A stretch of DNA of 64,000 nucleotides from Amphimedon queenslandica (taxonomy: Eukaryota; Porifera; Demospongiae; Haplosclerida; Niphatidae). The notes beneath the pieces are model-generated. The model saw nothing but the letters and a program-made list of their open reading frames with translations. It was not told the DNA's origin and did not search any database. Where the stretch lies: NCBI RefSeq assembly GCF_000090795.2, contig NW_003546290.1, positions 1-64,000 of the forward strand, in the 5' to 3' direction. The translations under genes and the position numbers were made by a program. Positions 45,233-55,730 of the stretch are shown here, piece after piece. The stretch's first letter is position 1; every line of letters begins with the position of its first letter.

Positions 45233-46280
45233 TCAGCGTTGTTGGGTGAGGTCAGTTTCTATAGCAACAAGGTAGCGGTAGAATTCAAGAGAAGATGAAG
45301 GAAGAAATGGTGTGGAGTCTCTGAAGGAGAGGGACAGGGTCTCTTTTTGGTTGACTGGACTGATCCTCTTCTGAGTCTTCATAAGACACTGAGAAAAGAA
45401 AGAAATAAAATATTAATGTTAAGAGTAGATTAATGATTATTGTAAAATCAATGTACCGGTAGTTAGTTTTTTAAGAAGGAAATTTTGGTGATTCACTACA
45501 AATTTTTTTTTGCAATTGGCTGGTTTTAATTTGACAAATTTGTAGCTATTTGCCATTGAGCATACACATAATAGTCTGATGATGGTTGGCTTTTTAATGC
45601 CAAAATTCGACAAATTTTCTCTACCATTTTTACAGCATGCATTTATTAATTATATCCTACCTGAGCAAAAACAAAGATCATAAAATTAATTCCATAATTT
45701 CGTTCTGTAGGTCAGGCTGAGAGGAGCCCAGCAATATGTCAATCACAAACTCCTCTACACATCAGAGCTTGTAAGATATTTTCAAAGTTTTTTTACAAAG
45801 TTTTAGATAAGTAATGAGAAGTTCTAGACACTCTTGGACAATAGTAACATCCTACAGTGGAAAAAATACTATTAATAGATTATTAGGTTTGATATTATTA
45901 TTGATATTATCAAGTTAATAATACATGTACATGTAGATTTGTTACTAATAATAGAATAATAGATTACCAGGTTCATTAATTACTAGGTTCATTACTATTA
46001 ATAGATTATTATAGGTAACTGTTATTATTAATAGATTATAAAGTAATTGTTACTATTAATAGATTATAAGGTAATTGTTGCTATTAATAGATGGTTACTA
46101 TAAATAGATTATTAGGCTCGTTACTATGGATAGGTAAGCTGTTACTATTAGTAGATCACATACCTTACCATCAACTGCGCTGGTAGTGGAGGAACACATA
46201 CCAGACCTCAACTGATCACTCCACTCTCCTATAGCAAGATACAGTTTACCAGATTCTGTTGACCAGCAGGCTCTCATTAG
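45233..46280 (-). CDS. Candidate two-exon 3' end, minus strand, unrecognised
   Basis: The minus-strand exon from about 46280 to 46164 reads CWSTESGKLYLAIGEWSDQL, then SSTTSAVDGK, and ends at GTATGT. After acceptor CTTTTCTCAG the exon 45388-45233 continues in phase as MKTQKRISPVNQKETLSLSF, then LEFYRYLVAIETDLTQQR and a stop. Both exons look protein-like. The model conflicts with the plus-strand model at 45711-46746, because the two overlap at 46235-46280; at most one of these exons is likely to be correct there. I do not recognise the family. Confidence 0.35.
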
Positions 46281-46746
46281 ACAAGTGAGTATGTATCATT
46301 GGACATAGTCTAAGTACATGTGTGAAAGATGAATACATTAATAAAATATACATGTCATGTACATGTATAAATACTGGCTCATGCAGTACAATGTTAGACC
46401 TAGAAATAAGTTTTGGAGACAAATCTAATTTAAAATGAGAGACTTAAGCCTAGACCAAAAAACGAGAAACCATTTTCTATATGTACATGTACAGGTGTGT
46501 GCAAGTATATATGCATGTACATGTACACTGTATATGCACTTTAATACTTAATGTAAAACAAATGCAATGAAAGCTAATGATGGCAATCTTTAAATTAGTG
46601 CTATTACATTACAATTTACTAGGTATGAGAATAAAGATTTGTTTCCCCCCTATAAAGAAACGGATTTAGCTGCATCTACACCTCTAGTGACTTCAACTTT
46701 AGCTACCCCCACCGACAAGAAGTATCATGGCAGGAAGCAAAAATGA
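45711..46746 (+). CDS. Candidate three-exon 3' end, plus strand, unrecognised
   Basis: The exons are 45711-45770 (acceptor TTCTGTAG, donor GTAAGA), 46235-46284 (acceptor CTCCTATAG, donor GTGAGT) and 46623-46746 (acceptor TTACTAG). They join in phase at both junctions and end at a TGA. The product reads VRLRGAQQYVNHKLLYTSEL-QDTVYQILLTSRLSLD-KYENKDLFPPYKETD... and closes with the basic DKKYHGRKQK. A helical first part followed by a Thr/Pro-rich basic tail is visible. Upstream exons are not found and the family is not recognised. Agreement of two independent phases and splice sites supports it, but it competes with the minus-strand model. Confidence 0.4.
45865..46155. repeat. Degenerate minisatellite (ACTATTAATAGATTAT units)
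   Basis: Eight or more copies of (T/G)TTACTATTAATAGATTA(T/A)(T/A)AGGT with drift; a close cousin of the ACTATAAATAG tract at 0.55-0.67 kb. Confidence 0.75.
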
Positions 46747-47460
46747 AAGCTCATATCTCAGTAATTTTTTTAGATAATGGGATTTGGAACACATCATTAG
46801 CAAACATATTAAGTCAATCAAATAAATATCCTAAAAATATACCAAACTTACCCTTTAAGTCAGTGGTGATCATGCAGTCTGATCACAGAAAAACAAATGT
46901 ACATGCACATACTTGCCAGCAACATAAAGTAGGACATGTACATATATACATTGTACAAGTAGTCAAGTAATGGGTGATTGATTATCAGTTAACATACAAG
47001 TGTAAAACAAATGTAATGCATAACATTATAATTCTTATGCTAATATTTTTTGATCAATATTACAATAACTTACAATTTTCACTAGTAATGAGAAGACAAA
47101 CACTTTAAAGTTAATGAGCTGAACAACTGAACTGTACCTTAGAGAGAAAAGAGAGAGAGAGAGAGGAGAAGAAAGAATGAGAGTAAGACAAGACAATTAC
47201 TCTAAAACAACACCCACAAATAAGCAAAATGTATGAGTAAACAAAATTAATATGATAATCAATCAAGCGCAATTGTACAGATACAACCCCAATAAAATTA
47301 ATAACAATACATTACAATAATATTAATGTATAACGTGATCAAAGACAAAGACAGTTGAGTGGTCAGGGTGTCATACAGGGGGGATTGGAAAGAGGAAAAT
47401 TCCTCCTACTCTAAGTTTTCCCCACTAAATTAGTCTGTGTAAATTTAATAAACACAGTGG
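46747..47460. other. Intergenic, nothing firm
   Basis: A short GA run is present near 47151-47165. No gene is seen. Confidence 0.4.
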
Positions 47461-47538
47461 CTATAGGTCTGGTAACTGGATTTGTCTGGCAGAACTATAT
47501 GTCTAGCAGTGGGCATGTAGAGGCTTCGCCCCTATATA

Positions 47539-48109
47539 CCTTAAGGAGACAATTGTATGCGGGTATTTAATTTAGCGAATTTTAGCGATTTTTAAAAAAT
47601 CGCTAACTTAAGTCCGCGCTAATTTTAATTTCTTAATTGAAAGTGGGTGTGGTCACAATGTATAAAATGGCGGCCGTCAGCAAGTCTAAGCTTACTTGAG
47701 CAAACAGTCAGCAAGATAGTACTAAACTGCTGTCCAAAGACTTCTCTAGCAGTTAGCCTAAGTTAACAAAGCAGATGATAATCTTCTTCGTTCAGTGACT
47801 GCTTCTAACTGTAAGCAAGATAACTTTACATGTGGCTGCAGAGTCAGTGATGAAGCAATTTAAGCAAGATTAATGCAACAAGATCTACTGTATTAGAGCA
47901 TTTAGACTTGTGCAATTGCTTTGCTTGCTCATACATGTAGATCACAGCATGTAATCTATAGCTTGCTTAGGTTTGTCCTATTAATTCTTCTAGCCTGCAT
48001 GGAAGTTATTAATACCAAATGATCAAAAACGCTAAATTAAGTACCAGCCAAATGTCAGTTTCATGAAAATCGCTAAAATAAGTACACGCTAATAATTGTC
48101 TCCTTAAGG
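47539..48109. mobile_element. Nested TIR element (CCTTAAGGAGACAATT ends)
   Basis: CCTTAAGGAGACAATT and AATTGTCTCCTTAAGG are perfect terminal inverted repeats. TTTAGCGA / TCGCTAAA motifs recur just inside both arms. Confidence 0.85.
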
Positions 48110-48169
48110 TAGTATACTGGGGCTTCGATCAAGTATAGATATGACAATCAGCGATGTTCAAGCAGCAAG

Positions 48170-48240
48170 ATCGTGGTGGCACAGTGGGGAAGGTGCCAGG
48201 ATAAATCTGGATGCAGGGCACTCGTTTGAATCCAGCTAAA
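48170..48240 (+). other. tRNA-like segment
   Basis: Box A TGGCACAGTGG (48177-48187) matches the consensus. Box B GTTTGAATC (48224-48232) has one mismatch. It lies inside the composite element at 47461-48820, a different TIR family from the other three tRNA-like hosts. Confidence 0.45.
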
Positions 48241-48395
48241 ATCTTGGCAAAATTCCTGCTGTTTTTTAACTTCTAAAATCACCTTTTATATAATCTTAGG
48301 AGTCCCCTAGTTATGTTAGGAGTCTCCTACATGTAGTTAGCTATTGTTTCTAGGGTTTAGGGATTAGGGTGGCAGTTTTTTTAGAGTGCCCCTAG

Positions 48396-48597
48396 TAATA
48401 CCTATATTCTTGGGCATAAAATTTCGCGATTTAGCTGCATTTCTGTACTTGCAAATAAAAATTTCATGATTTTAATGTAATTACCACACCTACTATACAA
48501 TCAACACGCTACTTTGTGGATTTAATTTTGCAAATTTTTCCAAATGTGAAAATCGTGAAATTTAATCCCCACAAAATATAATGGCGTATACAGTATT
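48396..48597. mobile_element. TIR element, second member of the 34.9 kb family
   Basis: The ends are (A)ATACCTATATTC / ATGGCGTATACAGTATT, and the interior matches the 34894-35105 element in the opposite orientation (ATTTCACGATTTTCAC, TAATTACC). Confidence 0.75.
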
Positions 48598-48815
48598 AGG
48601 ACTCCCCTAGTTATGTTATGAGTCCCCAAGGTTGGTTTAGGGTTTTTTTAATTTCAGAGCGTCCCCTAGGTTTTAGAAGTCCCTCATTAGCTTAGAAGCC
48701 CATGATAAAACTAAGTTCAATTTTGCATCAATGCACATGCACATAAGGTTGTTTTATGGAGAAAAAAGGACTGCCAGACATAATAGTTCTGCCAGACAAA
48801 TCCAATTACTGGACC

Positions 48816-49233
48816 TATAGACCCCCTAGGCACTAAGATTATTTTCAATGAATATGATTATGATAATGATATTCATTCATAATAAATAAAATTTTCCTAT
48901 ACGGTATCCACCCACGATGTAAATTACTGACGGCAAGAAGGCCTCGAGATCAAAAGAAAATCAAAGACGGTGACACCACCTGGCCATTTTTTTTAGCGCT
49001 ACAAGGTACTACAGGCTTACAAGCAGCATTTTTGGAAAGTATGGAGGCCAGACTACATCATATAGACCAGGTAACTGTTGCTGCAACATAGTTTTCTTGC
49101 TATGCTTCATTTCGGCACCTCGGGCTTTGATCTGCCTTTGATGTGGAGAGCTTCTTGCCGTCAGTAATTTTAATCGTGGGTGGCTACCGTAAATAATTCA
49201 TACAAAATAGTCTTAGCGCCTAGGGGGTCTATA
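48816..49233. mobile_element. TIR element, 418 bases, double inverted arms
   Basis: The outer arms TATAGACCCCCTAGGC(A/G)CTAA mirror each other at both ends. The inner arms CACCCACGAT(G/T)(T/A)AA...TTACTGACGGCAAGAAG (48908-48942 and 49151-49184) mirror each other again. It abuts and overlaps by a few bases the right end of the composite element. Confidence 0.8.
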
Positions 49234-50159
49234 AGCCACTGCCTTTAATAAATGGGTTCATACTTGCTATAATTCACTGTTGTTCATTACACAATTGACC
49301 TAAACATGTACACCTGTACCGGTAAAACCAAATTTTGATTTATCAAAAAATAAAATCCCCAAATATTATGTCATAATTTTTGTCATGTCTCCCCGATGAC
49401 AAAATCCTGTATGAATCCCTGGTAGTTGTATATATTTATACAGTATCTCTCCAGTATCTCTCTGACTCACTTTTCATTTATCATCTTAAGAACAGAGACT
49501 GTGAAGTGAATGAATCAGGATTGTAACTAAATCTGGGTGGGGAAGTCGGTTGCACGTGTAACCACGTGGGTGCCATAAGTAGGTGTGGCCAATAGTCATT
49601 GCATAGTCAATGGCTACAAGGAGTTATTACAAACTGCTTGTGATGTGCTGATAATTCTCCTTTCCTCTTCAACAGATTGTGTGAATGTTGTTGGATTGCA
49701 GTAAGCTTACATGTGCAGTTGTTTTATAGCTACATGAAATTATCGGCTTCAGTTACTACAATTTAACTGCTGATTATAGAGGTTAGAGCACAGGGTTTGT
49801 TTGTGTAGAATTGTGTGTCATGATTTAGATAAGTAATTGTAATTCACTGACTTACACACGTACATTCATTCTATTACAGTGACTTGTCTATTAATGTATT
49901 TAGAGTAATATGTAATACATATACAGACTATCTATGCAGTAAGTAACAATGTATACACATGTAGCCACTTAGGGTACATTAGATTCATTCATTGTACAAC
50001 TTTCAGAAAGGCCCACCATGTAATTGCTTGCCAGGTTTATTCCATTATGACTCAGTAACCTTATATTATTATGTAGCTAATTACTAAAAATGTCTTTATT
50101 TATTAAAAGCACTACACATGAATCATTTTTAACAATTATCTGCATGCAAATAGTTTCAG
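49234..50159. other. Intergenic, nothing firm
   Basis: AT-rich sequence; I see no gene, array or RNA gene. Confidence 0.4.
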
Positions 50160-51239
50160 TTAATTGTTATGACATGTTTTTATCTCAGAAAACTTCAGAG
50201 AATAGTAATATCCTTTCCAGTTCACCCAACTAATTCCACGTCCATATCCAGCTCTGGTTGGATTATGATCATATTGACCATTTAAATTTGATTGGTAACA
50301 ATTGTGAAACCACCAGGCTCCAACATAGCGTTGAGCACAATTTACACTTTGGTACTCATTGTTATTTCTGTCTCTAGTTGTAATTTTTTTTCCATTATGG
50401 AAAGCTAAACTATCCGTAGCAGTCCCTGAATATTGTGTTGCTGTTAGAAGTGGAGTCACCAACTTAAATCCATAGTATTTTGCTTCCGCTTTAATGTTTT
50501 CAAAATCTTTTAGTTCTACTCTTAGTGTACTTGATCCTTATTTAGTAAGATGATGAATCTTGCTCAGCCTTAACCAAAACCCACCAGTAAAATTGCCAAA
50601 TCCTTTCTCATAGTCAGTCCAGTATTTATAGAAATCAACAGATCCATCTTGTCTCCTCTGAAATACAGTCCATCCACCACCATCAGTCTCCATATCACAG
50701 TATACCTGTGATGCAATAGGGTATCATTATAAAGTATAACACAGCTGGTCCATTGTCTGGTTTTATAGGATATACTCCATTTTCTTTGATTCCCAGTTCT
50801 TTCCATGCTTTACAGTCAGTTAGCATTACACATTCTATAGTAAACAAGAGTTCATTAATAGTTTCAATGTTATTTCATTGCATTACAGTATTATACCTGG
50901 TGTAGCATTAGTCTTAGTAATAATGACAACTGGAGTAATGATAACAACAGGAGTATTAACAACTCATCATCAGGACTGTTTCCATGGACAGTATTAATGA
51001 TGATTATTATCATTACATTGTACATCTGATTACCAGTTAGATCTAGCATCATTTTTGAAAAGAATCTCAGCCAAGGAAGATAGCAGTATAAAATAATCAC
51101 TGAGTATAGTGAGATATACTCCTCTATTATAATGACGTGATTGCAGTGTCACCGTCACACTGACACAGTTGTAGGAGTATTGTTGTGTTAATAAGTCGTG
51201 ATGTTTGGATTGCATGTTATCGCTTATATTACACCACAT
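50160..51239 (-). pseudogene. Fibrinogen-related (FReD) protein pseudogene
   Basis: On the minus strand, the exon starting near 50838 reads CVMLTDCKAWKELGIKENGV, then YPIKPDNGPA. After a 37-base intron the exon 50705-50160 continues [40 protein letters not shown], then an in-frame TAA (50538-50540). It goes on without frame change as GSSTLRVELKDFENIKAEAK, YSGTATDSLAFHNGKK, CAQRYVGAWWFHNCYQSNLNG and WVNWKGYYYSLKFSEIK. That is a nearly full fibrinogen C-terminal domain. Farther upstream, 51.24-50.9 kb holds a beta-rich stretch (CVSVTVTLQSRHYNRGVYLT) and a Thr/Pro/Val-rich stalk. The single stop removes the calcium- and ligand-binding half; without it the gene would look intact, so the damage is recent, or it is a sequence error. 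Confidence 0.7.
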
Positions 51240-51417
51240 ACACGTACATGCAATGTCATCAGATTTTATTGTACACTGATTTTGCTATTCTATTGCACTA
51301 TGACTTGACATTGAACTGTGCTATACACATTTAAATTGATTTCCATATTTATTTACAGGAAGTAACTATTTTGTTAAATGTTTTTTAGTTAAGTCAAATT
51401 ATAGTTATACATTTTTA

Positions 51418-51600
51418 GCCAGATTAAATCCTGTTATACTATGACGAGTGAACTTGAGACTGTAGTTGAAGCATTCCCAATCATACCACATGATTCCATG
51501 CCATTTAGCAGCTTCAGTTGGATTAGTATAATAACATCCATTAAGATTTGACTTTAAACCACGAGGCACCATTTAAATCAGCAGCACAATATGTTGCATG
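51418..51600 (-). pseudogene. Second FReD C-terminal fragment
   Basis: On the minus strand SNLNGCYYTNPTEAAKWHGI, then MWYDWECFNYSLKFTRHSI, is the end of a fibrinogen C-terminal domain. A frame change separates it from the preceding YCAADLNGASWF. Only this last piece remains. It lies upstream of, and in the same orientation as, the 50.2 kb pseudogene, so the two form a small family cluster. Confidence 0.65.
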
Positions 51601-52045
51601 TACTGTATGTGTACCTTCTTATTTCTTAACATACACTCTGTTCTATTAAGACAAACAATTTTGTGGTAATTTTGTTGTACATGTATGTGTATTTTTAATG
51701 TACATGTAAGTAGTATGTTATATATAAATGAGAGAGAAATGGAGAGAGGAAGGAAGGAAATGTGTGGGTGTATAAGCTAAAGTACCTATTTGTACATTCC
51801 TAATAGCACTGTATTGTGTACTAGTATGCATGTACTGTACAATATGTATAGTACATGTCAACATGTACTATTTTTATTGCTGTTGCTATGTTCTAAAATT
51901 GACCCATTAGTTATATGAGTTATTAATTTTACACCAATGCATTCAAATTTTTTACTATATGTTATAATAAATTAAAACTAGTATTAATTACATCCTAAAG
52001 GTAATTCCCCTATTTCCTTATTGCTAAAATTATGATTCTTTATTA
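51601..52045. other. Intergenic, nothing firm
   Basis: Rich in TACATGTA palindromes; no gene is seen. Confidence 0.4.
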
Positions 52046-52160
52046 CCTGCAGGTACTGAAATCACTTGCCGAAGCTGTGGTATTTGTTTTGAGTGTACCA
52101 TCAACCAGTGGTCAGATATATGTATGACATGTCATGCTACAAGTAATTGTGATAATTAAG
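52046..52160 (+). CDS. Candidate Cys-rich terminal exon
   Basis: After TTACCTGCAG the plus frame reads TEITCRSCGICFECTINQWS, then DICMTCHATSNCDN and a stop. The CxxCxxCxxC spacing resembles a zinc-ribbon or treble-clef knuckle. No upstream exon was found. It may belong with the short exons duplicated just downstream. Confidence 0.3.
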
Positions 52161-53487
52161 ATTAACATTAATGAGAATAATATCATTGATGTTAATTACT
52201 ATGAGTGTTAACTTATACATGTACATGTATATTTAGAGGGTTTTTTCAAAGTCCATGTTGAGGTTCTGATAGCATTAAAGCCAGTTCATCCATTACCTGA
52301 AACCAATCACATTGTTTTGCAGTTGACCTGTGCTCTCACATACTGTGTATACTCCATGCAGACATTGTTTTCACTATTATTCTCTTATGTTTATCCTCGT
52401 TATACTGGTAATTGGGTGCTACAATATTTTTTTCCTAACAAAGCTTCTTTGCCTGTAGGAGCTTTTTGTTACTAAAATTGCAAGTTCTACTAACTTAAGT
52501 GTTGTATGAACTATAATCATATTTTGTTGCTTTGCAATTAGTTGTGTGTGCTAGCACTAAATTTTGAGAGCACAATATAATACCCACGTTAATCAAAATG
52601 ATGTACTCTTGATGACATTGCATGGTCATGCACATTATGGCTGTTTTTTACTGTAGTTGATTATTATCTTTATGGCATTGGCTAGAGGTTGTTCAAAAGT
52701 TAAGACAGGTCCTCTCCTTTGCACACAGAGACAGCAATGAAACACTGACTGATGTAAGTTATGAACTAACAGTGCAGATTTACTTACCTCAACTCTCCCT
52801 ACCTCTCTTTCCTATATCCTTCCCTGTTATTAAGGTAAGGTTTGTATGTTAAGGGATGATGGTATTCCTGATGCTTGTCTAATTGAATGTGATGGATTAG
52901 ATCTTGAGTCTTTATAGTATACTGTGAGAGGTGTAAAAATAATTGCGTTTTTATGTAATATTAGTATAATTGTGATTAGTATGTTATTATTTATTATTTC
53001 ATAGACTACTCTATTGTCATGCAATTGACCTGTGCTCGCATATTGTGTGCACTCCATGCAGACGTTGTTTTCACTAATATTCTCTTATGTTTATCCTCGT
53101 TATACCGGTAATTAATTTTGGTACTACAATATTCTTTTTGTTCTAACAAAGCTTCTTTGTCTGTAGGAGCTTTTTGTTGCTAAAGTTACAATTTCACTAA
53201 TTTAGTGTTGTATGAACTTGTTCCAGTGTATTGCTATCATATTTTGTTGCTTTTCCATTTATTTTGTGTAATGCAGACATTGTTTTCACTACATATTCTT
53301 TTATGTATATTGGTATTAATTTTGGTGCTACAATATTTTTTCCTCATAAACCTTCTTTTTCTGTACAAAGAAGGCTATGATGACAAGAATCTTTATGATA
53401 TTGAGCGGTTAAGAATATGATGGAAAGGATGACTTCCCTCAACAGCTACATGTACATGTAATAGCTAATCTGCAGATACATGATACT

Positions 53488-53577
53488 AGTCTTGCTAGCC
53501 AGACCATTCCCCAGCCTACAGTCATTTGGGTGGACCAAATGACTGTAGGCTGGGGAATGGTCTGGCTAGCGAGACTA
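53488..53577. mobile_element. Near-perfect palindromic fold-back with 10-base direct repeats
   Basis: Two 40-base arms (GCTAGCCAGACCATTCCCCA... and its complement) are separated by five bases, with at most a couple of mismatches. ACATGATACT flanks both sides (53478-53487 and 53578-53587) as an apparent target-site duplication. The high G+C of the arms contrasts with the AT-rich surroundings. Confidence 0.75.
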
Positions 53578-53693
53578 ACATGATACTGTTCCAGCTGGAA
53601 GGAAAGGTCTATTTTGTATCATTGGCACACAAGTCTTCATAATCCTTATCCTTATGTATATACTCAAGAGTAGACTATTATTTACTCTTGATA

Positions 53694-53904
53694 TACTGTA
53701 TAGCTAGAAATTTCTGTGGCCCAAATATTTTACAAATTTCCATCAAAATGGCTTTTGCGGATTTTATTTTTGCAAATTCACTATGCCTTTTAAATTGGCC
53801 AATAAATTGTCTAGTAAATTTTGAGGATTAAATTTCTGCATTTTTTCCAAATTTGTAAAATTAGCAGAAATTTTTGGGCCACAAAAATTTCTAGCTATAC
53901 AGTA
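53694..53904. mobile_element. TIR element (TACTGTATAGCTAGAAATTT family)
   Basis: TACTGTATAGCTAGAAATTT at the left and AAATTTCTAGCTATACAGTA at the right are perfect inverted repeats, and GGCCCAAA / TTTGGGCC pairs further in. Confidence 0.85.
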
Positions 53905-54492
53905 TGTACATGCATGTAGACTCTAAGCTAGTGTTCTACTCTTAAAATGATAGATTGGGCTTCTGAAATAGTGTGATGCTATTGAACTGCATTGATTTTC
54001 TTCCTATTTTTGAAATTATTAAATTTTGCTAAATCTGGGTCCCCTTGAAAACACTAAAATTTAAGACTGCAATTAATGCCTACTCTAAAATACGTTATAA
54101 CTTTCATCAAAAGTCATGCACTCTTATATTGAATGGCCATGCCCATTATGGCTGTCTCTTGTTATAGCTGACTATCGTTGTGGCTGATTGATTACCTTTG
54201 TGCATTAGCTAAAGGTTATTCAAGAATTAAGACAGGTCCTGTCTTTTGCACACAGAGACAGCAATGAAACACTGACTGATGTACATCTAAGTTACATTGT
54301 ATAGACTAACAGTGCAGATTTATTTACCTCAATCCTCCCTCCATTACAAACCTCTCTTTCCTTATGTTTTCCTTGTTATTTAGGTAAAGTTTGTGTATTA
54401 TGGTGCTTCTGATACTAGTCTAATTGAATGTGATAGATTGAGTCTTAAATCTTCAGTACTGTGAGAGGTGTAATAATTGTGTTTTTATGTAA

Positions 54493-54699
54493 TACCGTAT
54501 AGCGAAAATTTTATTGGCCCAATATTTTCACGGATCCGTCCAAAATCAGTTTCATGGCTTTAATTTTTGTGGTTTTTCTTAATTTCGGCCATCTTAAACC
54601 GTATAGAATTGATTTTTGCGGATTTTATTTTGTGGGTTTTGAAAAAAAACGTGAAATCCATGAAAATTTTGGGCCACGAAAATTTTCCGCTATACGGTA
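54493..54699. mobile_element. TIR element (TACCGTATAGCG ends)
   Basis: TACCGTATAGCGAAAATTTT and AAAATTTTCCGCTATACGGTA form the ends. The interior GGCCCAA...TTGGGCC is shared with the element at 53694, so both belong to one family. Confidence 0.85.
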
Positions 54700-55730
54700 T
54701 TAGTAAAATTGTGATTAGTATTTTATTATTTATTATACTACTCTATTGTCATGTAATTGACCTGTGCTTGCATATTGTGTACACTCCATGCAGACATTGT
54801 TTTCAATTATTTCTTATGTTTATCCTTGTTATACTGGTAATTTGGTGCTACAATATTCTTTTTTTTCTAACAATACTTTGTGTGTGTAATGCAGACATTG
54901 TTTTCACTAATATTCTCTTGTGTTTATCCTTGTTATACTGGTAATTTGGTGCTACAAAGCTTCTTTGTCTGTAAGACCTTTTTGTGACTAGAATTACAAT
55001 TTCACTAATTAAGTGTGGTGTGAACGTGTTACAGTGTATCACTATCATATTTTGTTGCTTTTCCATTAATTGTGTGTGTATAATTCATTAAGTTTTTAAA
55101 TAAGTACTCATTAGCACTTACGCATTGTTCACAGCTATTATTTTATTATTGTAGACTGTTTAAACAAGTAGTATTGATTACATTATCATTGCATGCTCAA
55201 TGTTACAGAAACATGGTCATTCTAGTTTTCTAACATAAAAGTTTATTTTCTTGCCTACATTAATGTACATGTAATGCATGACCTCCAGCACGAGCATGTG
55301 ATGAGCTCATGTAGATTATGACTGTCTTGTTATAGTGTAGAGTATTGTTCTCCTTTGAGTTGAAACATGTAGTAGGAAATTAACATCCATGTTGGCACTC
55401 CTGACTGTTTAATTAGAGTTGCATGATAAGCTCATGCAGAGAGTGAAGCAATAGCAAAACAGGAAGAAAGATAGAGCAGTATATCTCCTACCTGTGGCAG
55501 AGTATGAATGCCAACCAGTGTAGCTCTTTTAGCAATATTTAGTAATGCATAATTACAGTCTGGCATTGTTATTTTTGTGTTTGACATGAATGCCAATATA
55601 AATTTTGAGTATTAAAAGATGTTGATGGTGCATCATGTTTTTGGAGTTTCAATAATCATTACTTTTAAACTTCAACTAAGTACGTGTAGTAGATCTGCTA
55701 ACTGGCAAACCTTAATATGGCTATAGAGAA

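Larger units (their letters stand above)
47461..48820. mobile_element. Composite TIR element, 1.36 kb, with nested elements
   Basis: The outer arms CTATAGGTCTGGTAACTGGA / TTTGTCTGGCAGAACTAT are mirrored at 48765-48820. It contains a nested element at 47539-48109, a tRNA-like segment at 48170-48240, a run of short TTAGGAGTCCCCTAG repeats, and a second nested element at 48396-48597. No transposase frame is seen. Confidence 0.75.
52237..55060 (+). repeat. Locally duplicated exon and spacer block, unrecognised gene
   Basis: Two copies, about 1.5 kb apart, hold a short open exon: 52686-52753 (VVQKLRQVLSFAHRDSNETL, donor GTAAGT) and about 54209-54280 (VIQELRQVLSFAHRDSNETL). Each is followed by a short frame with (S/C)LIECD(G/R)L before a stop. 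Between and after them, a spacer with CTCCATGCAGAC(A/G)TTGTTTTCACT and TATCCT(C/T)GTTATAC(T/C)GGTAATT occurs at about 52350, 53050, 53275, 54780 and 54890. A further exon-like start (FKVHVEVLIALKPVHPLPET) is at 52240. The blocks look like decayed tandem copies of the 3' end of a host gene I cannot name. Confidence 0.5.

Noticed and set aside
45865-46155. CRISPR-like array
   Set aside because: The units are degenerate and directly abutting, without spacers of constant length. It is a minisatellite.
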